64,000 bases of DNA from Alphaproteobacteria bacterium (GTDB taxonomy: Bacteria > Pseudomonadota > Alphaproteobacteria > UBA2136 > UBA6156), in contig JAIXQG010000002.1 in assembly GCA_027485835.1 (NCBI GenBank), positions 804,983 to 868,982 of the forward strand, written 5' to 3'. Each line of letters begins with the position of its first letter. Position 1 is the stretch's first letter. The position numbers were made by a program, and so were the translations under genes. The notes below the pieces were generated by a model. The model was not told where the DNA came from, ran no database searches, and was given only the letters and a program-made list of their open reading frames with translations. Below are positions 21,056 through 29,040 of the stretch, in pieces.

Positions 21056-22243
21056 ATGAGTTCTGCGATTTATGACGTGATTGTGATTGGGGCCGGTGGG
21101 GCCGGTTTGATGTGTGCCATGCAGGCGGGGGCGCGGGGTCGGCGTGTGCGTGTGCTGGACCACTCGGACAAGGTGGGGCACAAGATTTTGATTTCTGGTG
21201 GTGGGCGCTGCAATTTTACGAATGTGGGGGCTAAGGCTGAGCGGTATATCTCGAATAACCCGCACTTTTGTAAGTCGGCTTTGGCGCGCTATACGCCGCA
21301 GGATTTTATTGCTCTGGTGGAAAAGCATGGCATTGCCTACCACGAGAAAAAGTTGGGGCAGCAGTTTTGCGATGGATCGGCGCAACAGATTGTGGACATG
21401 CTGTTGGATGAATGTCGTGACGCCGGTGTTGAGTTGACGCTGGGGTGCACGGTGGAGAACATCGCGCAGGATGACACTGGCTTTGTGCTGGCCACCAGCT
21501 ATGGGCGGATGGAGTGCGCCAAGCTTGTGATTGCGACGGGGGGGCTTTCGATTCCGAAAATGGGCGCGACCAATTTTGGGTACAAGGTGGCGTATCAGTT
21601 TGGTTTGAAAGTGATAACGACCGAGCCCGCGTTGGTGCCGTTTACCTTTATTGAGAAGGATATTGAGTTTTATAGTGATCTCTCCGGTATTTCGTTTGAT
21701 GCCGAGGTGCGGTGCGGCAAGGTGAAGTTCCGGGAGAACGTGCTGCTGACCCACCGTGGCGTGAGCGGGCCGGCGATTTTGCAAATTTCCAGCTACTGGA
21801 CGCCGGGGGAGGAGATTCATATCCGCATTCTGCCCGACGTGGACTGGGCGGGGTACCTGAAGGGGATGCGCGATAGCGCGCCGAAGAAGGAGATGGCGGC
21901 GGCATTGGGCGAGCTGTTGGCCAAGCGGTTTGTAGATGTGATGGCGACACGCTACGGTTTTGCCGGTAAGCCGTGCGGTATGTTGAGCGATAAGGATATT
22001 GCCCGCATTGACCAGACATTGCGTGATTTTACTATCAAGCCCAACGGTACCGAGGGCTACCGCAAGGCAGAAGTGACGCGGGGTGGTGTGGATACCGATG
22101 AACTGAATGCGAACACGCTCGAAGCCAAGAAGGTGCCGGGTTTGCACTTTATTGGCGAAGTGGTGGATGTGACCGGCTGGCTGGGGGGATATAACTTCCA
22201 GTGGGCGTGGGCCAGTGGCGTGGCGGCGGGGCGCGCGGTTTAG
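21056..22243 (+). CDS. HI0933-family flavoprotein (NAD(P)/FAD-dependent oxidoreductase)
   Basis: A 395-residue flavoprotein of the HI0933/YhiN group. The FAD-binding motif VIGAGGAGLMCAMQAGARGR is at the N-terminus (about residues 9-28). The family marker ILISGGGRCNFTN follows, and the C-terminal GEVVDVTGWLGGYNFQWAWA completes the FAD site. Members are widespread but the physiological reaction is poorly defined. It is a lone gene with a terminator 10 bp downstream and divergent from the glycan cluster. Confidence 0.9.
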   Translation: MSSAIYDVIVIGAGGAGLMCAMQAGARGRRVRVLDHSDKVGHKILISGGGRCNFTNVGAKAERYISNNPHFCKSALARYTPQDFIALVEKHGIAYHEKKLGQQFCDGSAQQIVDMLLDECRDAGVELTLGCTVENIAQDDTGFVLATSYGRMECAKLVIATGGLSIPKMGATNFGYKVAYQFGLKVITTEPALVPFTFIEKDIEFYSDLSGISFDAEVRCGKVKFRENVLLTHRGVSGPAILQISSYWTPGEEIHIRILPDVDWAGYLKGMRDSAPKKEMAAALGELLAKRFVDVMATRYGFAGKPCGMLSDKDIARIDQTLRDFTIKPNGTEGYRKAEVTRGGVDTDELNANTLEAKKVPGLHFIGEVVDVTGWLGGYNFQWAWASGVAAGRAV

Positions 22244-22252
22244 TGTGAAAGC

Positions 22253-22282
22253 AAAGAACCCGGCGGATACCGGGTTCTTTGT
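22253..22282. terminator. Bidirectional terminator
   Basis: An 11-bp perfect stem (AAAGAACCCGG and CCGGGTTCTTT) with a 6-nt loop lies between the convergent flavoprotein gene and the orphan gene at 22302. A and T tracts on the two sides suit both directions. Confidence 0.85.
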
Positions 22283-22301
22283 TATGTTCGTTTTACGTGG
22301 C

Positions 22302-22910
22302 TTACTCTCGGTGAGCCTCCGGATGATTGTAGACACCATAGAGACGGGGTATGGGAACGTCCTCGTGACTGAAGCTTGTTTCCGTCACGGTTACTTCTGG
22401 AAAAAGTTCAGCGACACTTTCCAGTGTGTAGGATTGCACCTTGTAGTGGAAAGCGCCTCTGGGAGGAGTGGCGAAGTAGGGTAGCTTGTAAAAGCACTCC
22501 CGGACGCATGCATTCGCTTCTTCCTGATTCTCCATAAGGCCGAGGAGGGATGGGCTTATGCCTTCGTTCACCAGAAAGCTCCCCATCAGAGCCATATAGG
22601 TACCGCAGAGGCCTGTTTCGACACGACGTACATCGTTGAATCTCGCATTGGTAAAGCGTGTACCGCTCGTCATAATGTGAACCGTTCCGGCGTCGTTGAT
22701 GGAATGCGAGAACGTGTTGACGTCGTAGACCTCGGGGTAGTGGCTGACGGCTACAGCTTCCGTGATGTTGTGGTCGGCTGTCACATACATCCGTATCTCC
22801 GGCGAGTAGCGTTGGTAGCGGATGGACAGACGCGTGATGAAGGTAATCTGCGTCATGGTCTTCGGCGTCGGCTTTACCTCCGGCTTAAAGAGTCTTGAGA
22901 GAAACGGCAT
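22302..22910 (-). CDS. Hypothetical cytoplasmic protein
   Basis: A 202-residue protein with no recognised domain. It has no signal peptide or membrane helix. It begins with a short basic, proline-containing segment (MPFLSRLFKPEVKPTPK), then a mixed alpha/beta-looking region with scattered aromatic residues and three Cys (two close together in NACVRECFYKLP). Base composition is like the neighbours, and a purine-rich AAGGAGAT stands just before the ATG, so it is likely expressed. It is flanked by a terminator downstream and 132 bp of non-coding sequence upstream; context gives no function. Confidence 0.6.
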   Translation of the reverse strand: MPFLSRLFKPEVKPTPKTMTQITFITRLSIRYQRYSPEIRMYVTADHNITEAVAVSHYPEVYDVNTFSHSINDAGTVHIMTSGTRFTNARFNDVRRVETGLCGTYMALMGSFLVNEGISPSLLGLMENQEEANACVRECFYKLPYFATPPRGAFHYKVQSYTLESVAELFPEVTVTETSFSHEDVPIPRLYGVYNHPEAHRE

Positions 22911-23042
22911 GTGAATATCTCCTTAGCTGGCCTTTCGTCTGTGCCGAAAGGCAAAAGACGTGGCTGCTTCCGGATGGAAACGTGGGTATTACGTTTTAGT
23001 AGTATACAATTTAGATGTGGTCAACTGTTCGTACCAAATGGC

Positions 23043-23864
23043 CTAGTAGGGCATGGGGGCGAGCGTTGTGGTGAGGGTATGGATTTGGCCCGGTTGGAGA
23101 GTGGGGGCGTTGTCGATGTTGGCGGCCTCGAGGCAGAGCATGAATTTGTAGTCTTGCGGCGGCATGTCGAGCTTGGCGGCTTTTTCGGCCCATGGGTTCC
23201 AGACCACGAACTCGGTACTACCGGTGTTGGCGACGTAAACGCGGCGGTTGGGTTCCTTCAGCGTAATACGGTGGGCGGGCGTGAGCAGGTGCTCGACTTC
23301 TTCAGTGACTGTAAAGTAGCCCTCATGCGGCGGCAGGGGCGTGCCGGTACTGACGTGGCGGCGTTTCATGCCATCGATATTGGTGAGGGCGGCTTGGGAG
23401 ATATCGACCACGCCCAAGTAGGTGTGGAGGGCTTGAGTGAGTGTGAAGGGTTCTTCCGACAAGTTGGTAGTAGTAAGTTCAACAATCAGGTTGGTGTTGA
23501 GCGTGATGATGAGGCGGCCATGGGTGCGGTAGGGCCATGCGGGGTGGGAGCCGTCCAGTTCGAGGTCGAAGGTGGCGGTGGTTTCGTCGGGAGATTCGAT
23601 ATGGCTGGAAAGTTGCCACTCGGAAATGCGGCCAAGACCGTGGCTGGGTGCCTCTGGGTGGTTATTCAGGTTTAAAAACCATGGCCAGCAGACCGGAATA
23701 CCGCCACGCAGGGCTTTGCCAGCTTTGTAAGCGGCTTGCAGGTGGTCGGGTGTGGTGCTCCAAAGAACATCCCGCTGGCCGTGGGGGATGAAGGAGAGAA
23801 CTTGGGCGCCGTAGGGGCTAACGGTGGCGGTGGCGTGGGCGGTGCGTAGGGTGAGGAGATTCAT
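23043..23864 (-). CDS. D-hexose-6-phosphate mutarotase-like protein (YeaD family)
   Basis: A 273-residue galactose-mutarotase-fold protein of the YeaD branch, which interconverts anomers of hexose 6-phosphates. Typical motifs are LRGGIPVCWPWF (about residues 52-63), SHGLGRISEW and, in the C-terminal half, FVVWNPWAEKAAKL. Length is normal for the family. It lies 6 bp after the alpha/beta hydrolase gene on the same strand, so the two may be co-transcribed, though no shared pathway is evident. Confidence 0.87.
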   Translation of the reverse strand: MNLLTLRTAHATATVSPYGAQVLSFIPHGQRDVLWSTTPDHLQAAYKAGKALRGGIPVCWPWFLNLNNHPEAPSHGLGRISEWQLSSHIESPDETTATFDLELDGSHPAWPYRTHGRLIITLNTNLIVELTTTNLSEEPFTLTQALHTYLGVVDISQAALTNIDGMKRRHVSTGTPLPPHEGYFTVTEEVEHLLTPAHRITLKEPNRRVYVANTGSTEFVVWNPWAEKAAKLDMPPQDYKFMLCLEAANIDNAPTLQPGQIHTLTTTLAPMPY

Positions 23865-23870
23865 GAATAA

Positions 23871-24902
23871 CTAGAACTTAAGTGCGTTTTCGAGGGATTT
23901 ACTGAACAGCGCAAAGTCTTCCACCTGCGGCAGATGGCCAAGGCCCTTGAGGCTGGTGACCTGAATGTTACGGCTGCGGGCTTTGGTGGTGGCGCCCAAA
24001 CGGTCGTAACGGCCGAGCTCGTAATTCATTACCCGTTGGTTGGCTTTGCCGGGGGCCGTGCGGTCGCGCGTGCCGATAATCAGCGAGGTTGGTACGGAGA
24101 GGTAGCCCAGTTCATCCACCACCGGTTGGGTGAGAATCATGTTGGTGGTGAGGGCACTGATGTAGGCCAGTTCTTGCCAATCCGGCCCATTGACCCAGCC
24201 GATGAGCGGGGCGGCGAGATCTTGGTAGGCGGGCTTCCATTGGCCGTTGTAGTAATGCTTTTTCTGATAGTCGATGACACTTTGCGGTGTTTGGGCCTGT
24301 TCGGTAGCGTAGGTTACATCGATGTTGGGGTAGGATTGGTACAGCAGGTAGTTTTCCAGACCGATGGGGTTTACGAGGATGAGTTTGGAAGTTTCCCGTG
24401 GGAAGAGCAGGGCATAGCGTACCCCGAGCATACCGCCCATGGAGTGGCCGACCACAATAGTATTGCGGATGCCGAGAGAGTTGAGCAGTGTGTTGGTGTT
24501 GGTGGCCATTTCGGCAAAGCTGTACTGGTAATTACGCGGTTTGGAGGATTTGCCGAAACCAATTTGGTCCGGGATGAAGACTCCGTAGCCTTGGGCGTGG
24601 AGGAAGTCGGCGGTTTTTTTCCAATACGCGCCGTTAAAGTTTTTACCATGCAGCAGGGTAATGGTGGGTTTGCCCAGACGGGCTTGCAGGTGCATGTAGG
24701 CCATAGTCACGTTTTGGCCTTGTGACCCGAACAGGAAGGTTTGGACGGGATAGGGGTACTCGAAGTCCTTCAGGTCGGCCGTGTAGCTGGGGTAGGTGGA
24801 GGATGGCGTGGCTACCAATGGGTCGGTGGTTTGAGCGAAACCGTTCAGGCTTGCACATGCCAGTACCAGAGCCGTGGCGAGGAAGGATAGAGTGGGGCGC
24901 AT
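23871..24902 (-). CDS. Exported alpha/beta hydrolase
   Basis: A 343-residue serine hydrolase with a signal peptide (about residues 1-23, ending NGFAQ). The nucleophile elbow is VVGHSMGGMLG, with Ser in GHSMG. The oxyanion HG motif is in ITLLHGKNFNGAYW, and the last catalytic His is probably in LGHLPQVEDF near the C-terminus. Asp of the triad is likely in GTRDRTAPG. It probably acts on esters or amides in the periplasm; the substrate is unknown. It shares a transcription unit with the mutarotase downstream. Confidence 0.85.
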   Translation of the reverse strand: MRPTLSFLATALVLACASLNGFAQTTDPLVATPSSTYPSYTADLKDFEYPYPVQTFLFGSQGQNVTMAYMHLQARLGKPTITLLHGKNFNGAYWKKTADFLHAQGYGVFIPDQIGFGKSSKPRNYQYSFAEMATNTNTLLNSLGIRNTIVVGHSMGGMLGVRYALLFPRETSKLILVNPIGLENYLLYQSYPNIDVTYATEQAQTPQSVIDYQKKHYYNGQWKPAYQDLAAPLIGWVNGPDWQELAYISALTTNMILTQPVVDELGYLSVPTSLIIGTRDRTAPGKANQRVMNYELGRYDRLGATTKARSRNIQVTSLKGLGHLPQVEDFALFSKSLENALKF

Positions 24903-24962
24903 GGGAGGTCCTCTTCTTGCGTTTCGGACGCCATGGTTAAGGCAGCTGTCCGATGTGTCAAA

Positions 24963-26162
24963 CTATTTCAGCGCGTCTTCCAAGTGTTGGCGGGTGATGC
25001 CGAACTGGGACTTGAGGTGGGTGATGTGCTGGGAGGCTTTGGTTTTCAAGGCCTCTGGCAGCGGTTGGCGGAGCGCGGTGATCATCACGTTTTTGGGGGT
25101 GTGCTCGCCGGAAATGAACTCGAACACGTTGATTTCGTAGCCGCTTTGTTCCAGTAGCAGGGCGCGGAGGGTGTCGGTGACCATTTCCGCGGTGCGCTCG
25201 GCATACGTACCGAAGCGCAGCGCACTGCCGAGCGAATGGGACTCGAGCGTTTTGCCGGTGAGGGAGGCATTCATTTGCTTGCGGATTTGCTTGTGGCAGC
25301 ACGGAGCGACCACAATAAGCTGGCTGCCCGCTTTAATGCCTTTGGCCAAGGCGTCGTCGGTGGCGGTATCGCACGCGTGGAGCGCGATGATGACGTCGGT
25401 GCCGGTGCAGTTGTAGCTTGCAATGTCGCCTTGGACGAAACTTAGGTTGGCGAAGTTATTTTGCTGGGCGATGCCGTTGCAGAGTTTGACCATATCCGGG
25501 CGGTATTCGACACCAATAACGGTGGCGTTACGCTTTAAATTGGTGGTGAGGTGGTCGTAGAGGGCGAAGGTGAGGTAGCCTTTGCCACTGCCCATGTCGG
25601 CGATTTTAAGCGGTTGGTTGGCGGGGAGTTGTTTGACCAGACCGTCGAGAATTTCGACATACTTGTTGATCTGGCGGAATTTGTCTTGGGCGTCTTTGCG
25701 GACGTGGCCTTGCGCGTCGGTCACACCCAGTGCGTGGAGGTAGGCTTTGGAGCCATCTTGCGTGGCGATAAGGCGTTGCTTCGGTTTGTCGTGGGTGGTG
25801 TCGAGGACTTGTTTCTCGGTCGCGCCGTGGCGGGTGAGGGTGAAGTCTTTTCCGGCTTTGACCAGCAGATTGTCGGAGGGGAGGGTGAACATGCGCGCTT
25901 GGGTGAAGGATTTTTCCATCAATTTGGCGAGGATGTCTTTGCTTTCGTCCGGCGTGTAATTCTTCACGATATCGCGCGTTTGGTGGTGATAGGTGAAGCT
26001 GAGTTTTAATTCCCGTTTGACCGTGATGAGGCGGGCGTCGACGGATTTGAGGTCTCCGGCAGCCGCGGTAGGTTTGCTGAGGTTGATACGCACAAACTGG
26101 TTGGCTTCGATGGACGCGGTGAGGTCGGTCAGCCAGATGGCCAGTGTGCGGTTGTATTTCAT
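24963..26162 (-). CDS. Class I SAM-dependent methyltransferase (Methyltransf_32-like)
   Basis: A 399-residue protein. The N-terminal 150 residues are of unknown fold. The C-terminal half is a Rossmann methyltransferase with IADMGSGKGYLTFALYDHL (about residues 197-215), the acidic DIASYNCTG and DVIIALHACDTATDDAL. The VAPCCHKQIRKQM stretch, with paired Cys and His, is typical of the METTL25-like Methyltransf_32 group. The target is not known in bacteria; RNA or protein is possible. It ends 60 bp before the hydrolase gene on the same strand and is divergent from ssrA. Confidence 0.82.
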   Translation of the reverse strand: MKYNRTLAIWLTDLTASIEANQFVRINLSKPTAAAGDLKSVDARLITVKRELKLSFTYHHQTRDIVKNYTPDESKDILAKLMEKSFTQARMFTLPSDNLLVKAGKDFTLTRHGATEKQVLDTTHDKPKQRLIATQDGSKAYLHALGVTDAQGHVRKDAQDKFRQINKYVEILDGLVKQLPANQPLKIADMGSGKGYLTFALYDHLTTNLKRNATVIGVEYRPDMVKLCNGIAQQNNFANLSFVQGDIASYNCTGTDVIIALHACDTATDDALAKGIKAGSQLIVVAPCCHKQIRKQMNASLTGKTLESHSLGSALRFGTYAERTAEMVTDTLRALLLEQSGYEINVFEFISGEHTPKNVMITALRQPLPEALKTKASQHITHLKSQFGITRQHLEDALK

Positions 26163-26223
26163 ACGCCCTAGATAGGCTTATGGGGCCGGATTGGCAAGGG
26201 TTAGGGGCGTGTGCAGGTGGTAT

Positions 26224-26252
26224 TTGCAGTTTGGCAAAGGGTGCGCTATATA
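26224..26252 (+). promoter_or_regulatory. Candidate promoter of ssrA
   Basis: TTGCAG (26224-26229) and TATATA (26247-26252) are 17 bp apart and end 9 bp before the first base of the mature tmRNA. Position and spacing fit a strong sigma-70 promoter for a stable RNA. Confidence 0.6.
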
Positions 26253-26261
26253 AGACCCCAT

Positions 26262-26686
26262 GGGGGCGCCTTGGTTTTGACGGGGCGCTGACCTGAACAG
26301 GAGCATGCGGCAGGGGTTACGGGCTGCCTTAATAACCGTGACAGGTACATAAATGCCAAAGCGAAAAGCAACGTGATCGCTTTCCGTCCGCGCACCAGCG
26401 CTGGCGCCTACGCGATGGCTGCCTAACTAGAACCTTCCCCTTGGTTGGGGAACTTTAGTTAACAGCTCCGGCACCTTCTCTCTACCGTGTGGCGTGGTAG
26501 GGGGTTGCCGGCCAAATCTCTGCCACTCTAGGGCCTAGCGCGCCAAGCGTGTAACCCGAAATTTAACTTGGCAACTTTGAGTAAGGGGGCAACCGGCCTA
26601 GCTTAAAGTATCCTCTGGTTGCTGAGCATGGAGACCCTTACGGGAACGCGTTTCGGACGTGGGTTCGAGTCCCACCGCCTCCACCA
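26262..26686 (+). ncRNA. ssrA: tmRNA, one-piece form
   Basis: This 425-nt gene encodes transfer-messenger RNA, which rescues stalled ribosomes and tags the unfinished protein for proteolysis. The 5' end GGGGGCG pairs with the 3' CGCCTCC before ACCA, including a G3-U wobble that is the alanine identity element. GGTTCGAGTCC is the T loop. Both tRNA-like ends lie at the gene ends, so the gene is not circularly permuted. The tag frame runs from GCC at 26355 (or GCG at 26361) to TAA at 26424. It encodes 21-23 residues beginning AKSNVIAF and ending AYAMAA. The small-Ala C-terminus fits ClpXP recognition; the length and basic middle are unusual. Confidence 0.93.
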
Positions 26687-26733
26687 ACTTTCTGTGCCTC
26701 TACGGAGGCGCGGACTTAAACGGCCCCCCAGCC

Positions 26734-26785
26734 CTTTTTGGCGGGTCTTATGTACTTATCTTGTACACGGCGCCCCGCCAAAAAG
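26734..26785. repeat. Inverted repeat downstream of ssrA
   Basis: A perfect 12-bp inverted repeat (CTTTTTGGCGGG and CCCGCCAAAAAG) encloses a 28-nt loop that itself holds a nested TGTAC/GTACA pair. It lies between the tmRNA and its terminator. It may be a folded tail of the ssrA precursor, a small RNA or a REP-like element. Confidence 0.6.
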
Positions 26786-26830
26786 CACTGGGATGACCGT
26801 TTGTAGCCTCGCGTTGGGCTCCTAAACAGC

Positions 26831-26850
26831 GGCGCTTTGCGCCCTTTTTT
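26831..26850 (+). terminator. Terminator downstream of ssrA
   Basis: A GC-rich stem (GGCGC and GCGCC with a TTT loop) is followed by CTTTTTT. It ends just before the stop codon of the convergent OsmC gene and is the first T-run hairpin after the tmRNA. Confidence 0.7.
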
Positions 26851-26854
26851 ATTT

Positions 26855-27271
26855 TCAGCTGAGTTTATCGTGGATGTCGGCGGTGGACTGGAGGGTGCGG
26901 CCGACGGGGCATTTGGCTGCGATTTCGAGGAGGCGCTGGCGTTGCTCTTCGGTGAGATCCGGCGCGTCGAGTGTGATGGTGCGGCTGAAGGTATCGCGTT
27001 TGTCTCCGGTATGGGTGGGGACCTTGGTATAGTGGACGACCGTGCTGACGTGGGTGAGTGGCCAGCCCTTTTGGGTGGCGTACATGCGCAGGGTTTGGTT
27101 GGTGCAGGCGCCTAATGCGGCGCAGAGGAAGTCGTACGGGGCGGGGCCGGTGTTGAAGCCGTCGTGGTCTTCCGGTTGGTCGGCAGACAGTGTGTGGAAG
27201 CGGGTTTGAACTGTTTGCGCGTAGGGGGCGGGGTGAACCTCGCTGACCGTGACCGTGGTAGTGCCGTACAT
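26855..27271 (-). CDS. OsmC/Ohr-like peroxide-reducing protein
   Basis: A 138-residue OsmC-superfamily protein that reduces organic or fatty peroxides through two redox-active Cys. The first lies in YDFLCAALGACTNQTLRMYA (about residues 48-67) and the second in AAKCPVGRTLQ near the C-terminus. The family is cytoplasmic and dimeric. The subgroup resembles the YhfA/OsmC-like branch that is often fused to hydrolases, here as a stand-alone domain. It is a single gene between ssrA (convergent) and the small exported protein at 27399 (divergent). Confidence 0.87.
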   Translation of the reverse strand: MYGTTTVTVSEVHPAPYAQTVQTRFHTLSADQPEDHDGFNTGPAPYDFLCAALGACTNQTLRMYATQKGWPLTHVSTVVHYTKVPTHTGDKRDTFSRTITLDAPDLTEEQRQRLLEIAAKCPVGRTLQSTADIHDKLS

Positions 27272-27398
27272 GGGATGACTTTCTTGTTAACCCTAGCAGT
27301 TTAGCATGGAGATTGAGATGTTTTAAGGGGTTGGGGCTTGTTTTTATGGGAATTTGGGTTATGTATGTAGTTGTAAATTCCTCCCTGGAGCTAAAAAC

Positions 27399-27794
27399 AT
27401 GAATCGCGTTTTATCTCTTGCCGCTGTTGTTGCGGCCCCTCTGATGATGTCGTCGGCTGCTTTTGCAGCCGGTGCGTGTGACAGCCTTTCGTCTGCTCAA
27501 GCCGTTCCGGTCAAGGCGTTTCAGGACGGCCGAGTCGTCCGTTTTGAGCCGACAGAACAGGTCCCCGATTATGGGGTTCTCTTCTATGAAAAGCGAGAAT
27601 GGCCGATCTTTCAGGCTACCAAGCGTGAAATGAAGCAGGTCGTCGCATCTGACTCGTTGCGGGCGGTTTTTTCGCCTGAAGTCGGTGGCATCACGATGCA
27701 GATCGTTGATCTGGAAGCTGGCTGCATCACTCTGGTGCAGATGACGGTGGTTCCTGCAACCGCGGCGCCGAAATCGGTTTTGGCCAGCAACTAA
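27399..27794 (+). CDS. Small exported protein with N-terminal GACD motif (paralogue 1)
   Basis: A 131-residue protein starting at MNRVLS, with CTGGAG 9 nt upstream; an earlier in-frame start at 27354 would put non-signal sequence ahead of the signal peptide. The signal peptide (about 1-23) is followed immediately by AGACDSLSS. The mature part has only two Cys, one in GACD and one in EAGCITLV near the C-terminus, so a single disulfide is likely. It shares this layout with the next two genes, though the middle is more divergent. No known domain is seen. A terminator follows, so it is separately transcribed. Confidence 0.65.
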   Translation: MNRVLSLAAVVAAPLMMSSAAFAAGACDSLSSAQAVPVKAFQDGRVVRFEPTEQVPDYGVLFYEKREWPIFQATKREMKQVVASDSLRAVFSPEVGGITMQIVDLEAGCITLVQMTVVPATAAPKSVLASN

Positions 27795-27816
27795 GTCTGG
27801 CCTTTCTTACGTAAAT

Positions 27817-27847
27817 AAAAATCCCGTCAGCGATGGCGGGGTTTTTT
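27817..27847 (+). terminator. Terminator after exported paralogue 1
   Basis: The stem ATCCCGTC/GGCGGGGT with a 6-nt loop is preceded by A5 and followed by T6. It separates the first of the three exported-protein genes from the second. Confidence 0.8.
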
Positions 27848-27936
27848 GCGTTTTAGGAAGGCCCTTGGCGGGGAGTGGTAAGTTTGCTAAATGTATACGT
27901 GAAAGTCTCTGGTTTTACCCGTGGAGGAGAACGGTG

Positions 27937-28452
27937 ATGACATGCAGAACGTTTAGGCCCGCCGTGGCGGGAATGCTGATGGTGATGCTGGCGCTGCCGG
28001 TGCTTGCCAAGGATATCGACCCGCCGCCGGAAGGGGGTGCGTGTGACATTTTGTCGGAGTATTTCATTCGGGAAAATGGTGGTACCGGTGTGCGGGCGCG
28101 GGTGGAGGCGTGGATAGAGTCTGACGGGCTTTACTTTAACCTCCGTGCCAGCGATAGGCGCAAGCTGGTACCGCAGAACCTTGCGTTTGGAGGGCTGCCG
28201 GCGGTGATACCGGAGAATATCCAGATGACTAAGGAGCTTGAGGTTGGCTTTGGCCCTGATATTGCCATCGGGCATCTGGCCGATATGGCCAACCGTTATG
28301 GCGGCTGGGCGGTGGTAGTGCCTTACCAAGGCATGTATGCCGCCCAAGTGGTGGTACAGGTGGGCGATGCGGGCGAGGAAACTTGCACGTTTGCCTACAT
28401 TAAGCCGGAGTATCTGGGCGCTATGGATGTTTCGGCGCGTTTGATGGAGTGA
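27937..28452 (+). CDS. Small exported protein with GACDI motif (paralogue 2)
   Basis: A 171-residue protein starting at the ATG at 27937, which has GGAGGA 8 nt upstream; longer upstream frames lack a signal-like N-terminus. The signal peptide (about 1-24) is followed by DIDPPPEGGACDILSEYF and a GGTGVRARVEAW segment. In the C-terminal half it has YGGWAVVVPYQGMY and one Cys (EETCTFAYI). The mature protein has two Cys, as in its neighbours. It is the closest relative of the gene at 28581 and is transcribed on its own, with a terminator behind. The function is unknown; periplasmic or secreted location is inferred. Confidence 0.65.
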   Translation: MTCRTFRPAVAGMLMVMLALPVLAKDIDPPPEGGACDILSEYFIRENGGTGVRARVEAWIESDGLYFNLRASDRRKLVPQNLAFGGLPAVIPENIQMTKELEVGFGPDIAIGHLADMANRYGGWAVVVPYQGMYAAQVVVQVGDAGEETCTFAYIKPEYLGAMDVSARLME

Positions 28453-28470
28453 CCTGTGACTACCTTTGCG

Positions 28471-28502
28471 AAAAGCCCTGCCGGTGACGGTGGGGTTTTT
28501 TG
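28471..28502 (+). terminator. Terminator after exported paralogue 2
   Basis: AAAAGCCCTGCC can pair with GGTGGGGTTTT, with a few G-U pairs and a 6-nt loop, followed by a T-run. It separates the second and third exported-protein genes. Confidence 0.7.
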
Positions 28503-28580
28503 TTAGGGGGAGGGGGTTTTATTTTAATGGGTTAGTTCTATAATAAGCCTACACGATACCTCATATGAAAGGATATGCAG

Positions 28581-28964
28581 ATGAGGACTTTGCGTTTCAT
28601 GGCCGCCTTTCTGGCGGTATCGACTTTCTCTTCCTTCGCTGTTGCTGCTGATTTTCAACCTCCTGCAAAGGGTTCGGCATGCGACATTGCTACCAAGGCT
28701 TTTCTCAAGGGTGCTGGTGGCAAGGGCGATCGGGTTCTTGTTCGAATCGAACAGGAAGATGACGGTGGTGTGTCCTTCGTTAAGGACTACAGCATCGACT
28801 TCCCGCTTGGCGAGCTCAACGGCCTTCTCCCGCATCTGGAAAACCAGGAAGAAGCCATTGCCTATGGCAATGCTAACGGCGCGTGGGCGGTTGCACGGCC
28901 GGATGGGCAGATGAAGGTATTCTACCAGTCGCCCCGTGGCTGCGTGGAAGCTTTCCGCAACTAA
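28581..28964 (+). CDS. Small exported protein with SACDI motif (paralogue 3)
   Basis: A 127-residue protein. The ATG at 28581 is preferred to that at 28575 because GAAAGGA ends 7 nt before it. The signal peptide (about 1-22) leads to DFQPPAKGSACDIATKAF and then GGKGDRVLVRIEQEDDGG. This aligns well with the gene at 27937: PP-x2-G-x-ACDI, GG-x-G-x-R and a later AWAVARPDGQMKVFYQ resembling GWAVVVPYQGMY. Two Cys remain in the mature protein, one near the C-terminus (PRGCVEAF). The role is unknown. Confidence 0.65.
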   Translation: MRTLRFMAAFLAVSTFSSFAVAADFQPPAKGSACDIATKAFLKGAGGKGDRVLVRIEQEDDGGVSFVKDYSIDFPLGELNGLLPHLENQEEAIAYGNANGAWAVARPDGQMKVFYQSPRGCVEAFRN

Positions 28965-28991
28965 TTGGCTTTCGTGCCTTTAAACGACAAG

Positions 28992-29016
28992 AGACCCGCC
29001 TTTCGGCGGGTCTTCT
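28992..29016. terminator. Bidirectional terminator between exported paralogue 3 and rpsA
   Basis: A 9-bp perfect stem (AGACCCGCC and GGCGGGTCT) with loop TTTC is placed between two convergent genes. The flanking T-rich and A-rich bases are modest but present. Confidence 0.75.
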
Positions 29017-29040
29017 TGCGTTAGCGGAGGCTACTCCCGA

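Noticed and set aside
22911-23675. Rightward frame (254 codons) opposite the mutarotase
   Set aside because: Most of it is antisense to the YeaD-like gene, and the Gly/Val-rich sequence has no domain.
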